DNA of 56,240 nt from an uncultured Eubacterium sp. (GTDB lineage: Bacteria; Bacillota; Clostridia; Lachnospirales; Lachnospiraceae): NCBI GenBank assembly GCA_910584065.1, contig CAJTZN010000018.1, forward strand, positions 6,723-62,962, read 5' to 3'. A program made the translations under genes and the position numbers. Positions 42,573 to 52,508 of the stretch are shown in pieces; the stretch's first letter is position 1; each line of letters starts with the position of its first letter. Below the pieces are notes generated by a model. It saw only the letters and a list, made by a program, of their open reading frames with translations, searched no databases and was not told the DNA's origin.

Positions 42573-43043
42573 ATGTTTGTGGATTGGACATTGGAGAACT
42601 TAATGCGAAAACATGCTTCCAGTCCCTACAATCCTAATATTGCCCATGTGTTTTACCTGGCCGGATTTATTGAAAGCTGGGGGCGCGGAGTAGAAAAAAT
42701 CTGTTCCGCTTGTCTAAAAGACGGTGTTCACCAGCCCGTTTATACGATCAATCCTGGCGATATTATGATCAAGTTTACCGCGCCAGAGGACAGAATCATC
42801 CGATCCATTACAGATAGGGTGACAGAAAAGGTGACAGAAAAGGTGACAGATCACTTTGACAAAAAGTCGATTCGAATTTTGGAACTTATTTCTGAAGATC
42901 CGGCGTATACTTCTGTGACGATGGCGGAAAAATTGTCACTAAGCAGAAAAACCGTGTCGCAGCGATTGAAAAAACTGAAAGAAAACGGTGTGATCGAACG
43001 CATCGGCTCTGACAGAAAGGGTTATTGGAAGATAAACTTCTAA
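42573..43043 (+). pseudogene. C-terminal remnant of an AlbA_2/RecG-like transcription regulator
   Basis: The 156 residues match only the C-terminal third of proteins with an AlbA_2 (divergent AAA_4) domain and a winged helix: SSPYNPNIAHVFYLAGFIESWGRGVEKIC, the VTEK triple repeat, and an HTH with TMAEKLSLSRKTVSQRLKKL. The family is usually over 400 residues long. No upstream part, ribosome site or promoter is visible in the 270 bases before it. I call it a decayed gene; a residual HTH protein could still be made. Confidence 0.7.
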
Positions 43044-43072
43044 ACGACGATATGATAGGAGGGCGCTAGCCA

Positions 43073-43675
43073 ATGTTGAAACACGTAATACTAGATATGG
43101 GAAATGTGCTTCTCGACTACAACCCGAGAGCTGCCCTCGACCGTTTTTTCGAAAATGAAGAAGACAGATCCATCATCCAGCGTGAATTATTCGATGGCCC
43201 TGAATGGATCCAGGGTGATCTGGGGTATATTACAAACGAACAGCGGTATGACGGCGTGAGTAAACGTGTGCCAGCGCGCCTTCACGAGCGGCTGCGGGCG
43301 TGCGTGGACGGATGGGATTTCTGCATGGTTCCCATAGAAGGAGCCATTTCGTTCTGCCATTTTGTCAAAGAATGCGGATATGGCATCTATGTCCTCTCCA
43401 ATGCCGGCCTCGAGTTCTATCAGTACTTTACAAAATATTATGACCCCGCTTTTTTCGATGGAATCGTTGTTTCTTCCGAAGTTCATATTGTCAAACCTGA
43501 CGTGGGGATCTACCGGATCCTATTGGAAAAGTACGGATTGAAAGCAGAAGAATGTCTGTTTATCGACGACAGGCAGAACAATGTAGAGGGTGCTCTGGCA
43601 TGCGGCATGCAGGCACACCGTTTTCAAAATGATTTTGAGATACTGAAAAAAATGTTAGGAGGGACGCAACAATGA
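43073..43675 (+). CDS. HAD-family hydrolase (subfamily IA)
   Basis: This 200-residue phosphatase-like protein has motif I LDMGNVLLDY (nucleophile Asp8, with Gly at the second Asp position as in YihX-type members), motif II LSNAG, motif III Lys in VKPDVGIY, and motif IV FIDDRQNN. The substrate is not predictable; YihX relatives act on glucose-1-phosphate. It starts after GGAGGG and overlaps the next gene by 4 bases. Confidence 0.9.
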   Translation: MLKHVILDMGNVLLDYNPRAALDRFFENEEDRSIIQRELFDGPEWIQGDLGYITNEQRYDGVSKRVPARLHERLRACVDGWDFCMVPIEGAISFCHFVKECGYGIYVLSNAGLEFYQYFTKYYDPAFFDGIVVSSEVHIVKPDVGIYRILLEKYGLKAEECLFIDDRQNNVEGALACGMQAHRFQNDFEILKKMLGGTQQ

Positions 43676-44025
43676 TATTTTTACAATATGCGAAGTGCAG
43701 TACGTGTAAGAAGGCAAAAAAATGGCTCGATGAGCACGGGATCGCCTACACCGACCGGCCGATCAAGGAAGAGCATCCATCGGCGGATGAATTAAAGGAA
43801 TGGCACGCGAAAAGCGGACTGCCGCTCAAACGATTTTTCAATACGAGCGGCATGCTGTACCGGGAAATGAACCTGAAGGAGAAACTGCCGGCGATGAGCG
43901 AGGAAGAGCAGTATGAACTGCTGGCTTCGGACGGAATGCTGGTAAAACGTCCGCTCGTGATCACAGACGATGCGGTGCTTGTCGGTTTCCGCGAAAGCGA
44001 ATGGGAGCGGACGCTTTTATCCTGA
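43672..44025 (+). CDS. ArsC/Spx-family thioredoxin-fold protein
   Basis: This 117-residue protein has the CSTC motif (Cys9, Cys12) near the N-terminus and the later Arg of the family in LVKRPLVITDD. The glutaredoxin-like fold is shared by arsenate reductases and by Spx/YusI regulators; the C-x-x-C form favours the YusI/Spx-like branch rather than a true arsenate reductase. The start overlaps the HAD stop (ATGA). Its stop abuts the stop of the convergent gene. Confidence 0.88.
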   Translation: MIFLQYAKCSTCKKAKKWLDEHGIAYTDRPIKEEHPSADELKEWHAKSGLPLKRFFNTSGMLYREMNLKEKLPAMSEEEQYELLASDGMLVKRPLVITDDAVLVGFRESEWERTLLS

Positions 44026-44934
44026 TCAGGAAAATGCTTTTACAAATGTAACATTTTCCAAAAGGATGATTGATTTCCACCAGTTGGCGGCTAGATCAAA
44101 TTCTTTGTAATCGTTGTACCACTGCCAGGTGACGCTGAAAGCGCCGTCGTCCTGCTGGGCGTTCGCGAGATAGGCGCATTCCGCCTCCACGAGTTTTTCG
44201 TTTCCGGGATAGAACATGCTGTCCCGGCTGCGGATAAAACGGGAGGGAAGGGCCAGATATTCTTTGCCCCACCGTTCGATTTCCTGGCAGATGTGCTGCG
44301 GGACGAGCTCGATGAGACGTTTTTTCAGATCATCCAGATCGATGACATCCGCGATCCCGCCCTCGTTCAAATAGTCGTAAAGCTGGATATAACAGCCGAG
44401 CTGATGATCCTCATGAATGGGGTAATTTTTTACAAGCCACTCATACGCGTTGACGGCTGCCTCTTTTCCTTTTTCCCAGAGGGCGCTTTCTTTCGGCGCG
44501 TGGTACAAGATGAAACCGGCCAGTGCCGCCGTGGGGTTGGGCGTGTATTCTTTTGGCTCTTCGTAACTCCACCAGCAGGCGTGAGGATAGTTGTCATTTG
44601 TCGGGACTGTGGCGTTCCACTGTTTCAGGACGTCGTTGTAGTCGTTCCCGCTGTCCAGATAGCGCAGGACGCCCTGGATGATCGGATGAGAACAATCCCG
44701 CCAGCCGATGTCCCATAACGTCTTGATCGCGGTGCAGGTTTGAAGCGGTGCGGAGAACGGATTGAACGAATCCGGTTCAATGGCGTGGCCGAAGCCGCCA
44801 TCTTCATTTTGATGAAAGGAAAGGCATGTCAGGACCTCTTCCCTACTGCCTTGTTCCATATAAAAACGCCACAGGGCAAACTCCACCGGTCTTGCGTTGC
44901 GGTAAATAAATTCTTTCGCTTTTTTAAAATCCAT
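44026..44934 (-). CDS. Alpha/alpha-toroid (prenyltransferase-like) protein
   Basis: The start at ATG 44934 after GGAGG gives 302 residues. Repeats such as LSFHQNEDGGFGHAIEPD near residue 45 and ANAQQDDGAFSVTWQWYND near residue 265 mark the helical toroid of terpenoid cyclases and protein prenyltransferases. No DxDD or zinc-binding motif is complete, so enzyme activity is unlikely to be inferred. It is soluble and has no signal peptide. Its role is unknown. Confidence 0.75.
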   Translation of the reverse strand: MDFKKAKEFIYRNARPVEFALWRFYMEQGSREEVLTCLSFHQNEDGGFGHAIEPDSFNPFSAPLQTCTAIKTLWDIGWRDCSHPIIQGVLRYLDSGNDYNDVLKQWNATVPTNDNYPHACWWSYEEPKEYTPNPTAALAGFILYHAPKESALWEKGKEAAVNAYEWLVKNYPIHEDHQLGCYIQLYDYLNEGGIADVIDLDDLKKRLIELVPQHICQEIERWGKEYLALPSRFIRSRDSMFYPGNEKLVEAECAYLANAQQDDGAFSVTWQWYNDYKEFDLAANWWKSIILLENVTFVKAFS

Positions 44935-44995
44935 ATTGATCCTCCATTTCTGTAAAAGAGATATAATCCATAGATAGTATACCACGATCCGCGTA

Positions 44996-45497
44996 TCAGA
45001 TATTGTAAAAATGCGACATGTCTTGCGCCTGTTTTACCGCATCCCGCAGGGTGACAGAGTGGAATTTTTTAAATTCCTTCAAAAGATGCGCCTGATCGGT
45101 ATAGCCAAAGCGGGCGACGGCATCCTGCACGCAGAAATTTTTGTTGTAAAGGGCATCCTTCCATACGTTCTGATAGCGGACGAGAGAGGATAATGTTTTG
45201 GGGGTGACGCCGATATTTTCCTGAAAGACCCGCTCGATCTGGCGGAGGCTGACGTGGACTTCCCTGGACAGACGGTCTACAGGCAGGCGGCCCTCGTGCC
45301 GCAGCATCTCCGCCAGACAGTCGGTGACGATCCGGTTCTGCCGTTCGGGATGGAGATGTCGGAGAAGAATGCGCTCCACGATGGGAATGCGCTCTTCCAT
45401 CCGGGTGATGTCAAACAAAAATGGCGTATTCCCGGTGTGTGTCATCCCAGGACAGAGGAGACGAGGTCAGCGGCTGGTAGACCTGGTAAAATTCCAT
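44996..45497 (-). pseudogene. Broken AraC-family regulator
   Basis: An intact ribosome site and ATG at 45497 begin a frame MEFYQVYQPL...REYAIFV that stops at 45411. A second frame overlaps it (ATG 45445) and carries the rest: an AraC-type HTH domain (RLPVDRLSREVHVSLRQIERVFQEN and a second HTH). Most of the N-terminal sensor domain is missing. The pattern shows an internal deletion with frameshift. A short HTH protein of 149 residues could still be made. It sits behind the ABC transporter operon on the same strand. Confidence 0.8.
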
Positions 45498-45519
45498 GAG
45501 GTTTCCTTTCTGATGTGCA

Positions 45520-46176
45520 CTATAATTCCTTATTCTGCATAATGTGGCGGCTGATCGAACACGAGATGAAGACGGCTGCAGCGGCAACCGCGAACACGAG
45601 CAGATCAATGAGGGCAAGGCGCATGGCGGGCAGCGTATCTAGTATATACTCAATATCAATTCCCACTGCCTTCAACCCTTTGAAACACAGGATCGCGGCG
45701 ATGAATGCGACGGCAAATGCCAAAAACATAGCGGTCTTCCCCTTTTCGTTGCCGAATTTGAACTGGAAGGGAAGTATGAGAGATAAAAATACGGCAAAAA
45801 CCGGGATTAGGATGATCACTTCGACTGAAAAATCGAAAAGCGAGATCGTTCCTTTTCTTAGGAATGTATAAAGCAGCGAGATGATAACCCCTGTCGCCCA
45901 TGCGCAGCTCCCGAGCAAGAGGCCGAATACATATTTTTCAGTGGCAAAAGTTTTCTTGCTGACTGGCAGCGTCATAAGGAACAGATAGCCATTTTCGTAC
46001 TCATCGTAGGTTATCGTACTCAGTACAAAAGACGAGCAGAGAAAGGTTAAATACGCGACGACAAATGTCCCGCCGTCGGAATTAAAATTAAGTGCGATGG
46101 CGATGAAGAAAAGGATGAGAAAAAATCTTTTTTGCTGCAGCATCAGCCGCAGGTCTTTTATAAGCAGTCCTTTCAT
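45520..46176 (-). CDS. ABC-2-type transporter permease
   Basis: This 218-residue membrane protein with six predicted helices begins with MKGLLIKDLRLMLQQKRF, a typical start of ABC-2 permeases. EYENGYLFLMTLPVSKKTFATEKYV is the usual cytoplasmic motif. Its start overlaps the ATPase stop by 4 bases. Together with the GntR regulator it resembles the Ytr-type exporters that respond to wall-active compounds. Confidence 0.88.
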   Translation of the reverse strand: MKGLLIKDLRLMLQQKRFFLILFFIAIALNFNSDGGTFVVAYLTFLCSSFVLSTITYDEYENGYLFLMTLPVSKKTFATEKYVFGLLLGSCAWATGVIISLLYTFLRKGTISLFDFSVEVIILIPVFAVFLSLILPFQFKFGNEKGKTAMFLAFAVAFIAAILCFKGLKAVGIDIEYILDTLPAMRLALIDLLVFAVAAAAVFISCSISRHIMQNKEL

Positions 46177-47024
46177 AATGCGGTCCCTCCTATCATTAAG
46201 ACGATCAGGTCGTCGATATTTCCGTTTTCGATCACGGTATTTCGGTAATTTTCCATGTAAAAGCGCTTCTGATCCGTGAGGCAGCGGAAGCCGTACGGTT
46301 CTTTTTTGTAGCGCAGGATATATTGTTTATCGATCAATCCAAACTGTTCAGGGGTCAATTTGAGGAGCGCGTAGCTTCCGAGCAGGACGTCGATTTCTTC
46401 GTGCAGCACGATCTTTCCCTCGTGGATCATGTAAAAATCATCGCACAGTCCTTCCAGATCCGAAGCAATATGGGAACTGATCAGGATGGAACGGTTCTCG
46501 GCTTCTTCCATGTAAATCCGCAAAAGATCGAGAATCTCGTCCCGCGCCATCACATCGAGTCCGACGGTTGGCTCATCGAGGATGAGAAATTCGGCCTGGT
46601 GGCTCAGGGCCACCAGTATTTTCAGTTTCGCCTTCATTCCGGTGGAGAAATCCATGATTCTTTTATCGGGGGGAAGTTCAAATTTCCGGCACTGGGAAAG
46701 GAATTTCCCCTTGTCGTATTTCGGATACATGGCGCGTAAAATGTGGGTAATGTCAGAAATGGTCAGCGTTCCGCTGAAACCGGAATTCGACAGCGCCACC
46801 CCGAGCCGCTGCTTATCTGCGGCGGTGAGCGCGGAAGCATTTTTGCCAAACAGCGTGATCTCGCCGCCGTCCAAATGGATCAAATTCAGTATCGCTTTAA
46901 AGGTTGTGCTTTTTCCCGCTCCGTTCTGCCCGATCAGGCCGGTGATACAGCCCGGCTGCACGTTTAGGGAGCAGTCCAGCGAAAAATCATCATAATGTTT
47001 TGTTATATGTTTTACTGTCAGCAT
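46173..47024 (-). CDS. ABC transporter ATP-binding protein
   Basis: The start at ATG 47024, after AAAGGAGAGAG, gives 283 residues. Walker A is GQNGAGKST, the signature DFSTGMKAKLK, and Walker B FLILDEPTVGLD. It powers the permease encoded next. The C-terminal 70 residues form the extension seen in drug or peptide exporters. It lies 19 bases behind the GntR gene. Confidence 0.93.
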   Translation of the reverse strand: MLTVKHITKHYDDFSLDCSLNVQPGCITGLIGQNGAGKSTTFKAILNLIHLDGGEITLFGKNASALTAADKQRLGVALSNSGFSGTLTISDITHILRAMYPKYDKGKFLSQCRKFELPPDKRIMDFSTGMKAKLKILVALSHQAEFLILDEPTVGLDVMARDEILDLLRIYMEEAENRSILISSHIASDLEGLCDDFYMIHEGKIVLHEEIDVLLGSYALLKLTPEQFGLIDKQYILRYKKEPYGFRCLTDQKRFYMENYRNTVIENGNIDDLIVLMIGGTAL

Positions 47025-47043
47025 ATGATCTCTCTCCTTTTTT

Positions 47044-47415
47044 CTACTCGCCCAACAGGATGTCAAATATGCCGCGGATTTCCACATCCGACAGGCCGCT
47101 TCTTCTGGCTTTGGCGATTGTCCGTTCCAGATCCTGTTCGACTTCTTTCTGCCGCTCTTCTTTGATACGGTCCTGATTGGCGGCGGCGACAAAAGTACCT
47201 TTTCCGTGGACAGTTACGGTAAAACCTTCCTGCTCCAGATTGTCATACGCTTTCTTCACCGTGAGGGCGCTGATCTTTAATTCTTTCGATAAGCCTCTGA
47301 CGGACGGGAGCATGGTATCTTCTGTCAGTTCGCCATTGATAATGGCGGTTTTGACCTGTTCCATGATCTGTTCGTAAATGGGGATCATGGATGTATTGTT
47401 TACGATAATATGCAT
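47044..47415 (-). CDS. GntR/YtrA-family repressor
   Basis: The start at ATG 47415 gives 123 residues. The winged helix reads PIYEQIMEQVKTAIINGELTEDTMLPSVRGLSKELKIS..., with ALTVKKAYDNLEQEGF as recognition region. The short C-terminal tail is as in the YtrA subfamily. It should repress its own ABC operon and let go in response to a cell-wall-active ligand. The promoter lies at 47510-47538. Confidence 0.9.
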   Translation of the reverse strand: MHIIVNNTSMIPIYEQIMEQVKTAIINGELTEDTMLPSVRGLSKELKISALTVKKAYDNLEQEGFTVTVHGKGTFVAAANQDRIKEERQKEVEQDLERTIAKARRSGLSDVEIRGIFDILLGE

Positions 47416-47509
47416 ATCATTCGAAACCTCAATTCCTAGTATTCCCGCGGTTATCAGCCGGCCGGCATTGTTCTGCGCGGGGAGGGTGCGCACCCCCTCT
47501 GTGATAAAC

Positions 47510-47538
47510 AGTATATAACAGTCAATAACAGTTGTCAA
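47510..47538 (-). promoter_or_regulatory. Promoter of the GntR-ABC operon with AACAGT repeats
   Basis: A perfect TTGACA (47533-47538), 17 bases, and TATACT (47510-47515). Direct repeats of ACTGTTAT-type sequence overlap the boxes and may be the repressor site. Confidence 0.75.
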
Positions 47539-47635
47539 GTCTTTTAAGAAAAAAGTTTGTTGCAGCCAGTTTATTCTTTTAGTATACTTTTAGTATCATC
47601 ATTGTGACAGGATCGTTGCAAATCGGGAGGAAAAG

Positions 47636-48319
47636 ATGAAGATATTGTTAGTTGAGGATGAATCGAGGATGGCGCAGGCGCTTATCGAACTTCTGCGCCA
47701 GGAACATTATGAAGTGGATCACTGCGCGGATGGAAATTCGGGAATGGACGCGATTGAGACAAATGTGTATGACGTCATCGTTCTGGACGTCATGCTGCCA
47801 GGGAAAAATGGGTTTGAGGTGGCGGGGGAGGCGCGCCGTTGGGGAATCCGCACACCGATTCTCATGCTTACGGCGAAAGGCGGCGTGGAGGACAAAGTAG
47901 AGGGGCTTGACAGCGGCGCGGACGATTATCTTACGAAGCCGTTTATGACGGAAGAACTGCTGGCCCGCCTGCGCGCGCTTGTCAGACGGAATATCCAGTC
48001 GGCAGACGGGACGCTTTCGTTTGGCGATATCATGCTGGATGTCAATACGTTCATGCTGCACAGCACAGAGACAGGGCAGAGCGTGCGGCTTAGCGAGAAG
48101 GAGTACAAGATCCTCGAGTACCTCATTGCCAATCAGGGGCAGATCCTCACGCGCGAGCAGCTGGCGGTGAAGATCTGGGGATTTGAGAATGAGGCGGAAT
48201 ATAATAAAGTTGAAGTTTATATGTCATTTACCCGGAAAAAACTTGCCTTTGTACAGGCGAAGACCGTTATCAAGGCGGTGCGGGGCGTCGGATATGAATT
48301 GAGGTGCGGTGATGTTTAA
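47636..48319 (+). CDS. OmpR-family response regulator
   Basis: This 227-residue protein has a receiver domain with phospho-acceptor Asp51 (VIVLDVMLPG), the Lys in YLTKPF, and a winged-helix domain (LSEKEYKILEYLIANQGQILTREQL...). Its end overlaps the histidine kinase gene by 8 bases. Targets are probably the genes directly downstream (polyphosphate polymerase and surface proteins), which face the same way. Confidence 0.95.
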   Translation: MKILLVEDESRMAQALIELLRQEHYEVDHCADGNSGMDAIETNVYDVIVLDVMLPGKNGFEVAGEARRWGIRTPILMLTAKGGVEDKVEGLDSGADDYLTKPFMTEELLARLRALVRRNIQSADGTLSFGDIMLDVNTFMLHSTETGQSVRLSEKEYKILEYLIANQGQILTREQLAVKIWGFENEAEYNKVEVYMSFTRKKLAFVQAKTVIKAVRGVGYELRCGDV

Positions 48320-49556
48320 GAAATCGAGGAGAAAAATTGTCGCGTCCATCATGGCGGTCCTCGTACTGCTTTGGATCGGAACATTATGCGTTATTTACGC
48401 CTGCAGCTACTACGAAGTGCTGAACCGCAGCCGCGATATGCTCGAACGGCATATCAAACAGTACCGGCTGTCGTGGGAGCGGCCCATGCCGGGAGGACGC
48501 GGGGAACCGCCCTCACCGGGACAGGGGGAGCCGCCGTTCGAGAATCCGCCGGCCTACCGCCTTTCTACTTTTTATTCGGTCGCCCTTTCCACCGACGGCA
48601 CCGATGTTCTCGAGGTAAGTAACAGTCAGACGGAAATGTATGCCGATGACGAATTGGCAGAGATCGCGCGGGAGATCGCAAACAGCGGCAGCCGCGACGG
48701 GATGAAACGCAATCTGATCTACCAGATGGCGGACAAGGGCGGCTATCTGCTGGTCGCCTTTATGGACAATACGGTCATGCAGGAAAGTATGACGACATTA
48801 TTCCGGTACACGCTTATGTTCGGGGGAGTGGTCATCCTTGCCCTGTTTTTTCTCGCCGTTTATCTCGCAAGACGTATCGTGCGGCCGCTGGAGGAGAGCT
48901 ACGAGAAACAGAAGCAGTTTATCTCCGATGCCGGCCACGAACTGAAAACGCCGGTATCGGTCGTTAATGCGAACGCGGAGCTCCTTTCGCGGGAAATCGG
49001 CGATAACCAGTGGCTTGACAATATCCGCTATGAAAATGACCGCATGGGGCTTTTGGTCGGCCAGCTGTTAGAACTGGCCCGCACCGAACAGGTCGCTCCG
49101 CGGAAAGAACATCTGGATTTCAGCCGTCTTGTCGGGGGCGAGGCGCTGCCGTTTGAGAGCGTGGCCTATGAAAAAGGGATGCCGCTCCGGTGTGAGATCA
49201 AGGAGGGGCTGTATGTAAGCGGAAATGACGCGCAGTTAAAGCAGCTCGTGGCCATTTTGCTTGATAACGCCCTGCGGCACGGGGAAAAGGGGAAAGAAAT
49301 CGCACTGATACTGCGGGCAGAACGGGGCAGCGCCGTTTTGTCGGTGGTCAATGCGGGAGACGAGATCCCGCCAGAGCAGAGAAAACAACTTTTTGAGCGG
49401 TTCTACCGTATGGACGCCGCGAGAAACGGGGACGGGCAGCACTACGGGCTCGGTCTTTCGATCGCGAAGGCGATCGCGGAGGGGCACGGAGGCAGGATCC
49501 GCGTGCAGTGCAGCGATGGTAAAATCGAGTTTGCAGTCCGCATTCCACTCGATTAA
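48312..49556 (+). CDS. Sensor histidine kinase
   Basis: The ATG at 48312 follows GAGG by 7 bases; a GTG one codon earlier is less likely. The 414 residues comprise a membrane helix (10-30), an extracellular part with a Gly/Pro-rich stretch (58-80), and a second helix (168-188). The HisKA box is DAGHELKTPVSVV with His209, and the HATPase has DNALRHG and GLGLSIAKAIAEGHGG. Together with the regulator it forms a complete two-component system. Confidence 0.95.
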   Translation: MFKKSRRKIVASIMAVLVLLWIGTLCVIYACSYYEVLNRSRDMLERHIKQYRLSWERPMPGGRGEPPSPGQGEPPFENPPAYRLSTFYSVALSTDGTDVLEVSNSQTEMYADDELAEIAREIANSGSRDGMKRNLIYQMADKGGYLLVAFMDNTVMQESMTTLFRYTLMFGGVVILALFFLAVYLARRIVRPLEESYEKQKQFISDAGHELKTPVSVVNANAELLSREIGDNQWLDNIRYENDRMGLLVGQLLELARTEQVAPRKEHLDFSRLVGGEALPFESVAYEKGMPLRCEIKEGLYVSGNDAQLKQLVAILLDNALRHGEKGKEIALILRAERGSAVLSVVNAGDEIPPEQRKQLFERFYRMDAARNGDGQHYGLGLSIAKAIAEGHGGRIRVQCSDGKIEFAVRIPLD

Positions 49557-49664
49557 CAAGATTTTTAGCACAATTCAATAAAAGTTCAAGCTTCCTTCTG
49601 TACAATGAGTCTATCAATGTGCAGGAGGATTTTTTTGCTATTTCTGCGCAGAAAGGAGGACCAG

Positions 49665-50336
49665 ATGGATTATCGACACGAATGGAAATACGTACTGGAT
49701 CTTGGCGGCCTGCTGGCAATCCGGCAGCGGCTGTCCGCGGTGGCGAAACGGGATCCCCACGCGACCGGGGGAACTTACCGCATCCGCAGCCTGTATTTTG
49801 ACAATGCCCATGACAAGGTACTGCGGGAAAAAATAGACGGCGTGAACCAGCGGGAAAAATTCCGCATCCGCTATTATAATGAGGATCCGTCGTTTATCCG
49901 GCTGGAAAAGAAGAGCAAGGTCAATGGACTGTGCCGCAAGGAAAGTGCTGTTTTGCAGCGGGAACAGGTGCAGGCGCTGCTGGACGGCGACGACAGCTGG
50001 ATGCTTGCTGGCGGGGATGAATTGGTAAAGGAACTTTATGTAAAGATGAGAAAACAGATGCTTCGCCCAAAGGTGATCGTAGATTACGAGAGGGAGCCGT
50101 TTGTCTATGCGCCGGGTCATGTGCGCGTAACACTTGATACGAAGATACGTACCGGAATGCGCAGCGGGGAATTTTTGAACCCGTCTGCGGTTACGCTTCC
50201 GGCCGGAGAAGCGCCGGCTGTCCTTGAAATAAAATGGGATGAATTTCTGCCTGATGTGATCCGGGATGCGGTACGGACCGCCGGCTGTCCGGCGGGGGCA
50301 TTTTCCAAATACGCGGCCTGCCGGATCTATGGGTAG
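49665..50336 (+). CDS. VTC-domain polyphosphate polymerase
   Basis: The start at ATG 49665 after AAAGGAGG gives 223 residues. The VTC tunnel fold shows YRHEWKYVL, YRIRSLYFD, REKFRIRYYN, LEKKSKVNGL, KVIVDYEREPF and VLEIKWDEFLP, with many inward Arg/Lys residues. In yeast, Vtc4 makes polyphosphate from ATP; bacterial members usually stand beside DUF4956 and CotH genes, as here. The biochemical product in this organism is inferred. Confidence 0.88.
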   Translation: MDYRHEWKYVLDLGGLLAIRQRLSAVAKRDPHATGGTYRIRSLYFDNAHDKVLREKIDGVNQREKFRIRYYNEDPSFIRLEKKSKVNGLCRKESAVLQREQVQALLDGDDSWMLAGGDELVKELYVKMRKQMLRPKVIVDYEREPFVYAPGHVRVTLDTKIRTGMRSGEFLNPSAVTLPAGEAPAVLEIKWDEFLPDVIRDAVRTAGCPAGAFSKYAACRIYG

Positions 50337-50427
50337 TATGAAAGTAAGTCGGTTGTGGGGTGAAAGTAAGAAGTTAAAAAAGTGAAGAGAAATCAGTAGT
50401 GAAGGGAAATTAGAATGGAGGATTTGT

Positions 50428-51099
50428 ATGACATTTCAGGATATTTTTAAATCAAGTTTTATGGAGCGCGTCGCGAGCATCAGTATATTGGATATGGTGC
50501 TGGCGCTCGTATTGGCATTTGGCATCGGCATGTTTATTTTCTTTGTTTACAAAAAGACATATCAGGGAGTGATGTATTCTTCCAGTTTTGGCACGACGCT
50601 GGTCGCGCTGACAATGATCACGACCGTTGTAATATTAGCAGTAACTTCCAATGTAGTGCTCTCACTCGGTATGGTCGGCGCGCTCTCGATCGTCCGCTTC
50701 CGCACGGCGATCAAAGAGCCGCTCGACATCGCGTTCCTGTTCTGGTCGATCGCCGCCGGCATCGTACTGGCAGCCGGAATGCTGCCGCTTGCCGTATTTG
50801 GCAGCGCGCTCGTCGGCATTGTCCTTCTCATATTTGTAAACAGAAAAGCGCACTTCAATCCGTATATCGTCGTGCTTTCCTGTGAGGACAGCAAAAGCGA
50901 GAAGAGGGCGAGAGAGTTTCTTGGTTCGCAGGTACAAAAGTGCGTGGTCAAAAGTAAAACGGCGCAAAAAGGGGCGGTAGAATTAAATCTTGAAATCCGC
51001 ATGAAAGAAGATAATACGGATTTTGTCAATGAGCTGTCGGAAATGGACGGCGTCAACAGCGCCGTTCTCGTCAGCTATAACGGAGAGTATATGGGATAG
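50428..51099 (+). CDS. DUF4956 membrane protein
   Basis: This 223-residue protein has four predicted helices in the first 135 residues, including the conserved LSLGMVGALSIVRFRTAIKEP. A soluble C-terminal domain of about 85 residues follows (VELNLEIRMKEDNTDFVNEL). The family always accompanies VTC polymerases, and may form the membrane part through which the polymer is handled. It starts 91 bases behind the VTC gene, with AATGGAGG. Confidence 0.88.
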   Translation: MTFQDIFKSSFMERVASISILDMVLALVLAFGIGMFIFFVYKKTYQGVMYSSSFGTTLVALTMITTVVILAVTSNVVLSLGMVGALSIVRFRTAIKEPLDIAFLFWSIAAGIVLAAGMLPLAVFGSALVGIVLLIFVNRKAHFNPYIVVLSCEDSKSEKRAREFLGSQVQKCVVKSKTAQKGAVELNLEIRMKEDNTDFVNELSEMDGVNSAVLVSYNGEYMG

Positions 51100-51112
51100 G
51101 GAGGGATGGTCA

Positions 51113-52455
51113 ATGTCTACTCATAAGCATTTGGACCGGATCTGCTGCGCGTCCCTGATCGTGGCGCTCATTCTCACGGTTCTTTTTATGAACGGCGGGT
51201 ATTTCGGCATACAAAAGGCGTCCGCGGTCACTGGTTACGAGAAGCGCCTGTTTGCGACCTCTTCCGTGCATACGCTCGACATTGTGATGGAGGACTGGGA
51301 GGGTTTTCTCAGTACGTGCACAAACGAGGAATATACGGTTTGTACGGTCGTGATCGACGGCGAGCCATTCCGGAACGTGGCGATCCGCGCAAAGGGAAAT
51401 ACATCGCTGACGCAGGTAAAGGCGTATGGCAATAACCGTTATAGCTTTAAGATCGAGTTTGATCATTATGATGGCAGTAACAATTACTACGGACTGGATA
51501 AGCTTTGCCTGAACAATATCATTCAGGATAATACGTATATGAAAGATTATCTTTGTTACCGGATGATGGCGGAATGCCAAATGGGGCTGGTTCCGGCGCT
51601 GATAGTAACAGTATGGGCGGTAAAATGCCGGAGGGAGAAACACCATCTATCGAGATACCAGGATTCCCAGGGCGTGGCGGCAAGCCGGGCGGGATGGGCA
51701 AGGGAAGCGATGATGTCCTGTTGAAGTATATTGATGATAATATTGACAGTTATAAAAATATATTTGATCATGCTGTCGTCGATGTGACAGATCAGGATAA
51801 AAAGCGTCTGATCGAGTCGCTGAAGGGACTGAATAGTGGTGAAAACCCCGAGCAGGCAGTTGATGTGGAGGGAGTGATCCGTTATTTTGTCGTACACAAT
51901 TTCGTGCTGAATTTTGACAGTTATACGGGATCCATGATCCATAATTACTATTTGTATGAGAAAGATGGGAAGATGGGGATGATACCATGGGATTACAATC
52001 TGGCATTTGGAGCATTTGAACATACGAGTAATGCGATAGAGCTGGTAAACGATCCGATTGATTCTCCTGTGTCCGGAGGGAATACCGAGGACAGGCCGAT
52101 GCTTGCATGGATCTTTAGCGAGGATGCGTATACAGAAATTTATCATCAGTATTTTTCGCAGTTTATATCGGAATATTTTGGCAGCGGGAAGTTTGTCGAG
52201 GTGATCGATTCCGTAAAAACGATGATCGCGCCCTACGTGCAGGATGATCCTACGAAATTCTGTACGTATGAGGAATTTGAAACGGGGATTGATACGTTAA
52301 AGGAATTTTGCCTGCTGCGTGCAGAAAGTGTAAAGGGGCAGATTTCCGGTGCGATTGGTTCTACGGAGGAAACGCAGAGCGAAGAGGGTTTGATTGATGC
52401 GGGGGAGATGGATATTTCGAGCATGGGGTCGATGGGAGGCCGGATGGGAAAATAG
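51113..52455 (+). pseudogene. CotH-family kinase gene with internal deletion and frameshift
   Basis: The first frame (ATG 51113 after GGGAGGG) holds a signal/anchor helix and the CotH N-terminal part up to YMKDYLCYRMMAE, then turns into unrelated sequence and stops at 51724. The second frame, open from 51553, resumes with a Gly/Met-rich loop and the CotH C-terminal half (VVDVTDQDKKRLIESLKGL, GMIPWDYNLAFGAF, ending in a Gly/Met tail). The segment normally carrying the nucleotide-binding core lies between and is missing. CotH enzymes phosphorylate surface or coat proteins, so this copy should be inactive. A sequencing error alone would not explain the lost segment. Confidence 0.8.
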
Positions 52456-52467
52456 GGTTCTTAATGG

Positions 52468-52506
52468 ACTGTGCACTATGATGGGGATATAGTGCGCAGT
52501 TTTTTT
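52468..52506 (+). terminator. Terminator behind the CotH pseudogene
   Basis: A 12-bp stem (52468-52479 with 52489-52500, one G-T) with a 9-base loop is followed by six T. It should uncouple the downstream gene from the operon. Confidence 0.85.
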
Positions 52507-52508
52507 AA

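Noticed and set aside
42820..42850. Tandem GTGACAGAAAAG units that could suggest a repeat element
   Set aside because: They encode the VTEK repeats common in this regulator family and are part of the remnant gene.
43672..44025. Arsenate reductase (arsC) as a firm name
   Set aside because: The CxxC form and the absence of any other arsenic gene favour the Spx/YusI-like branch.
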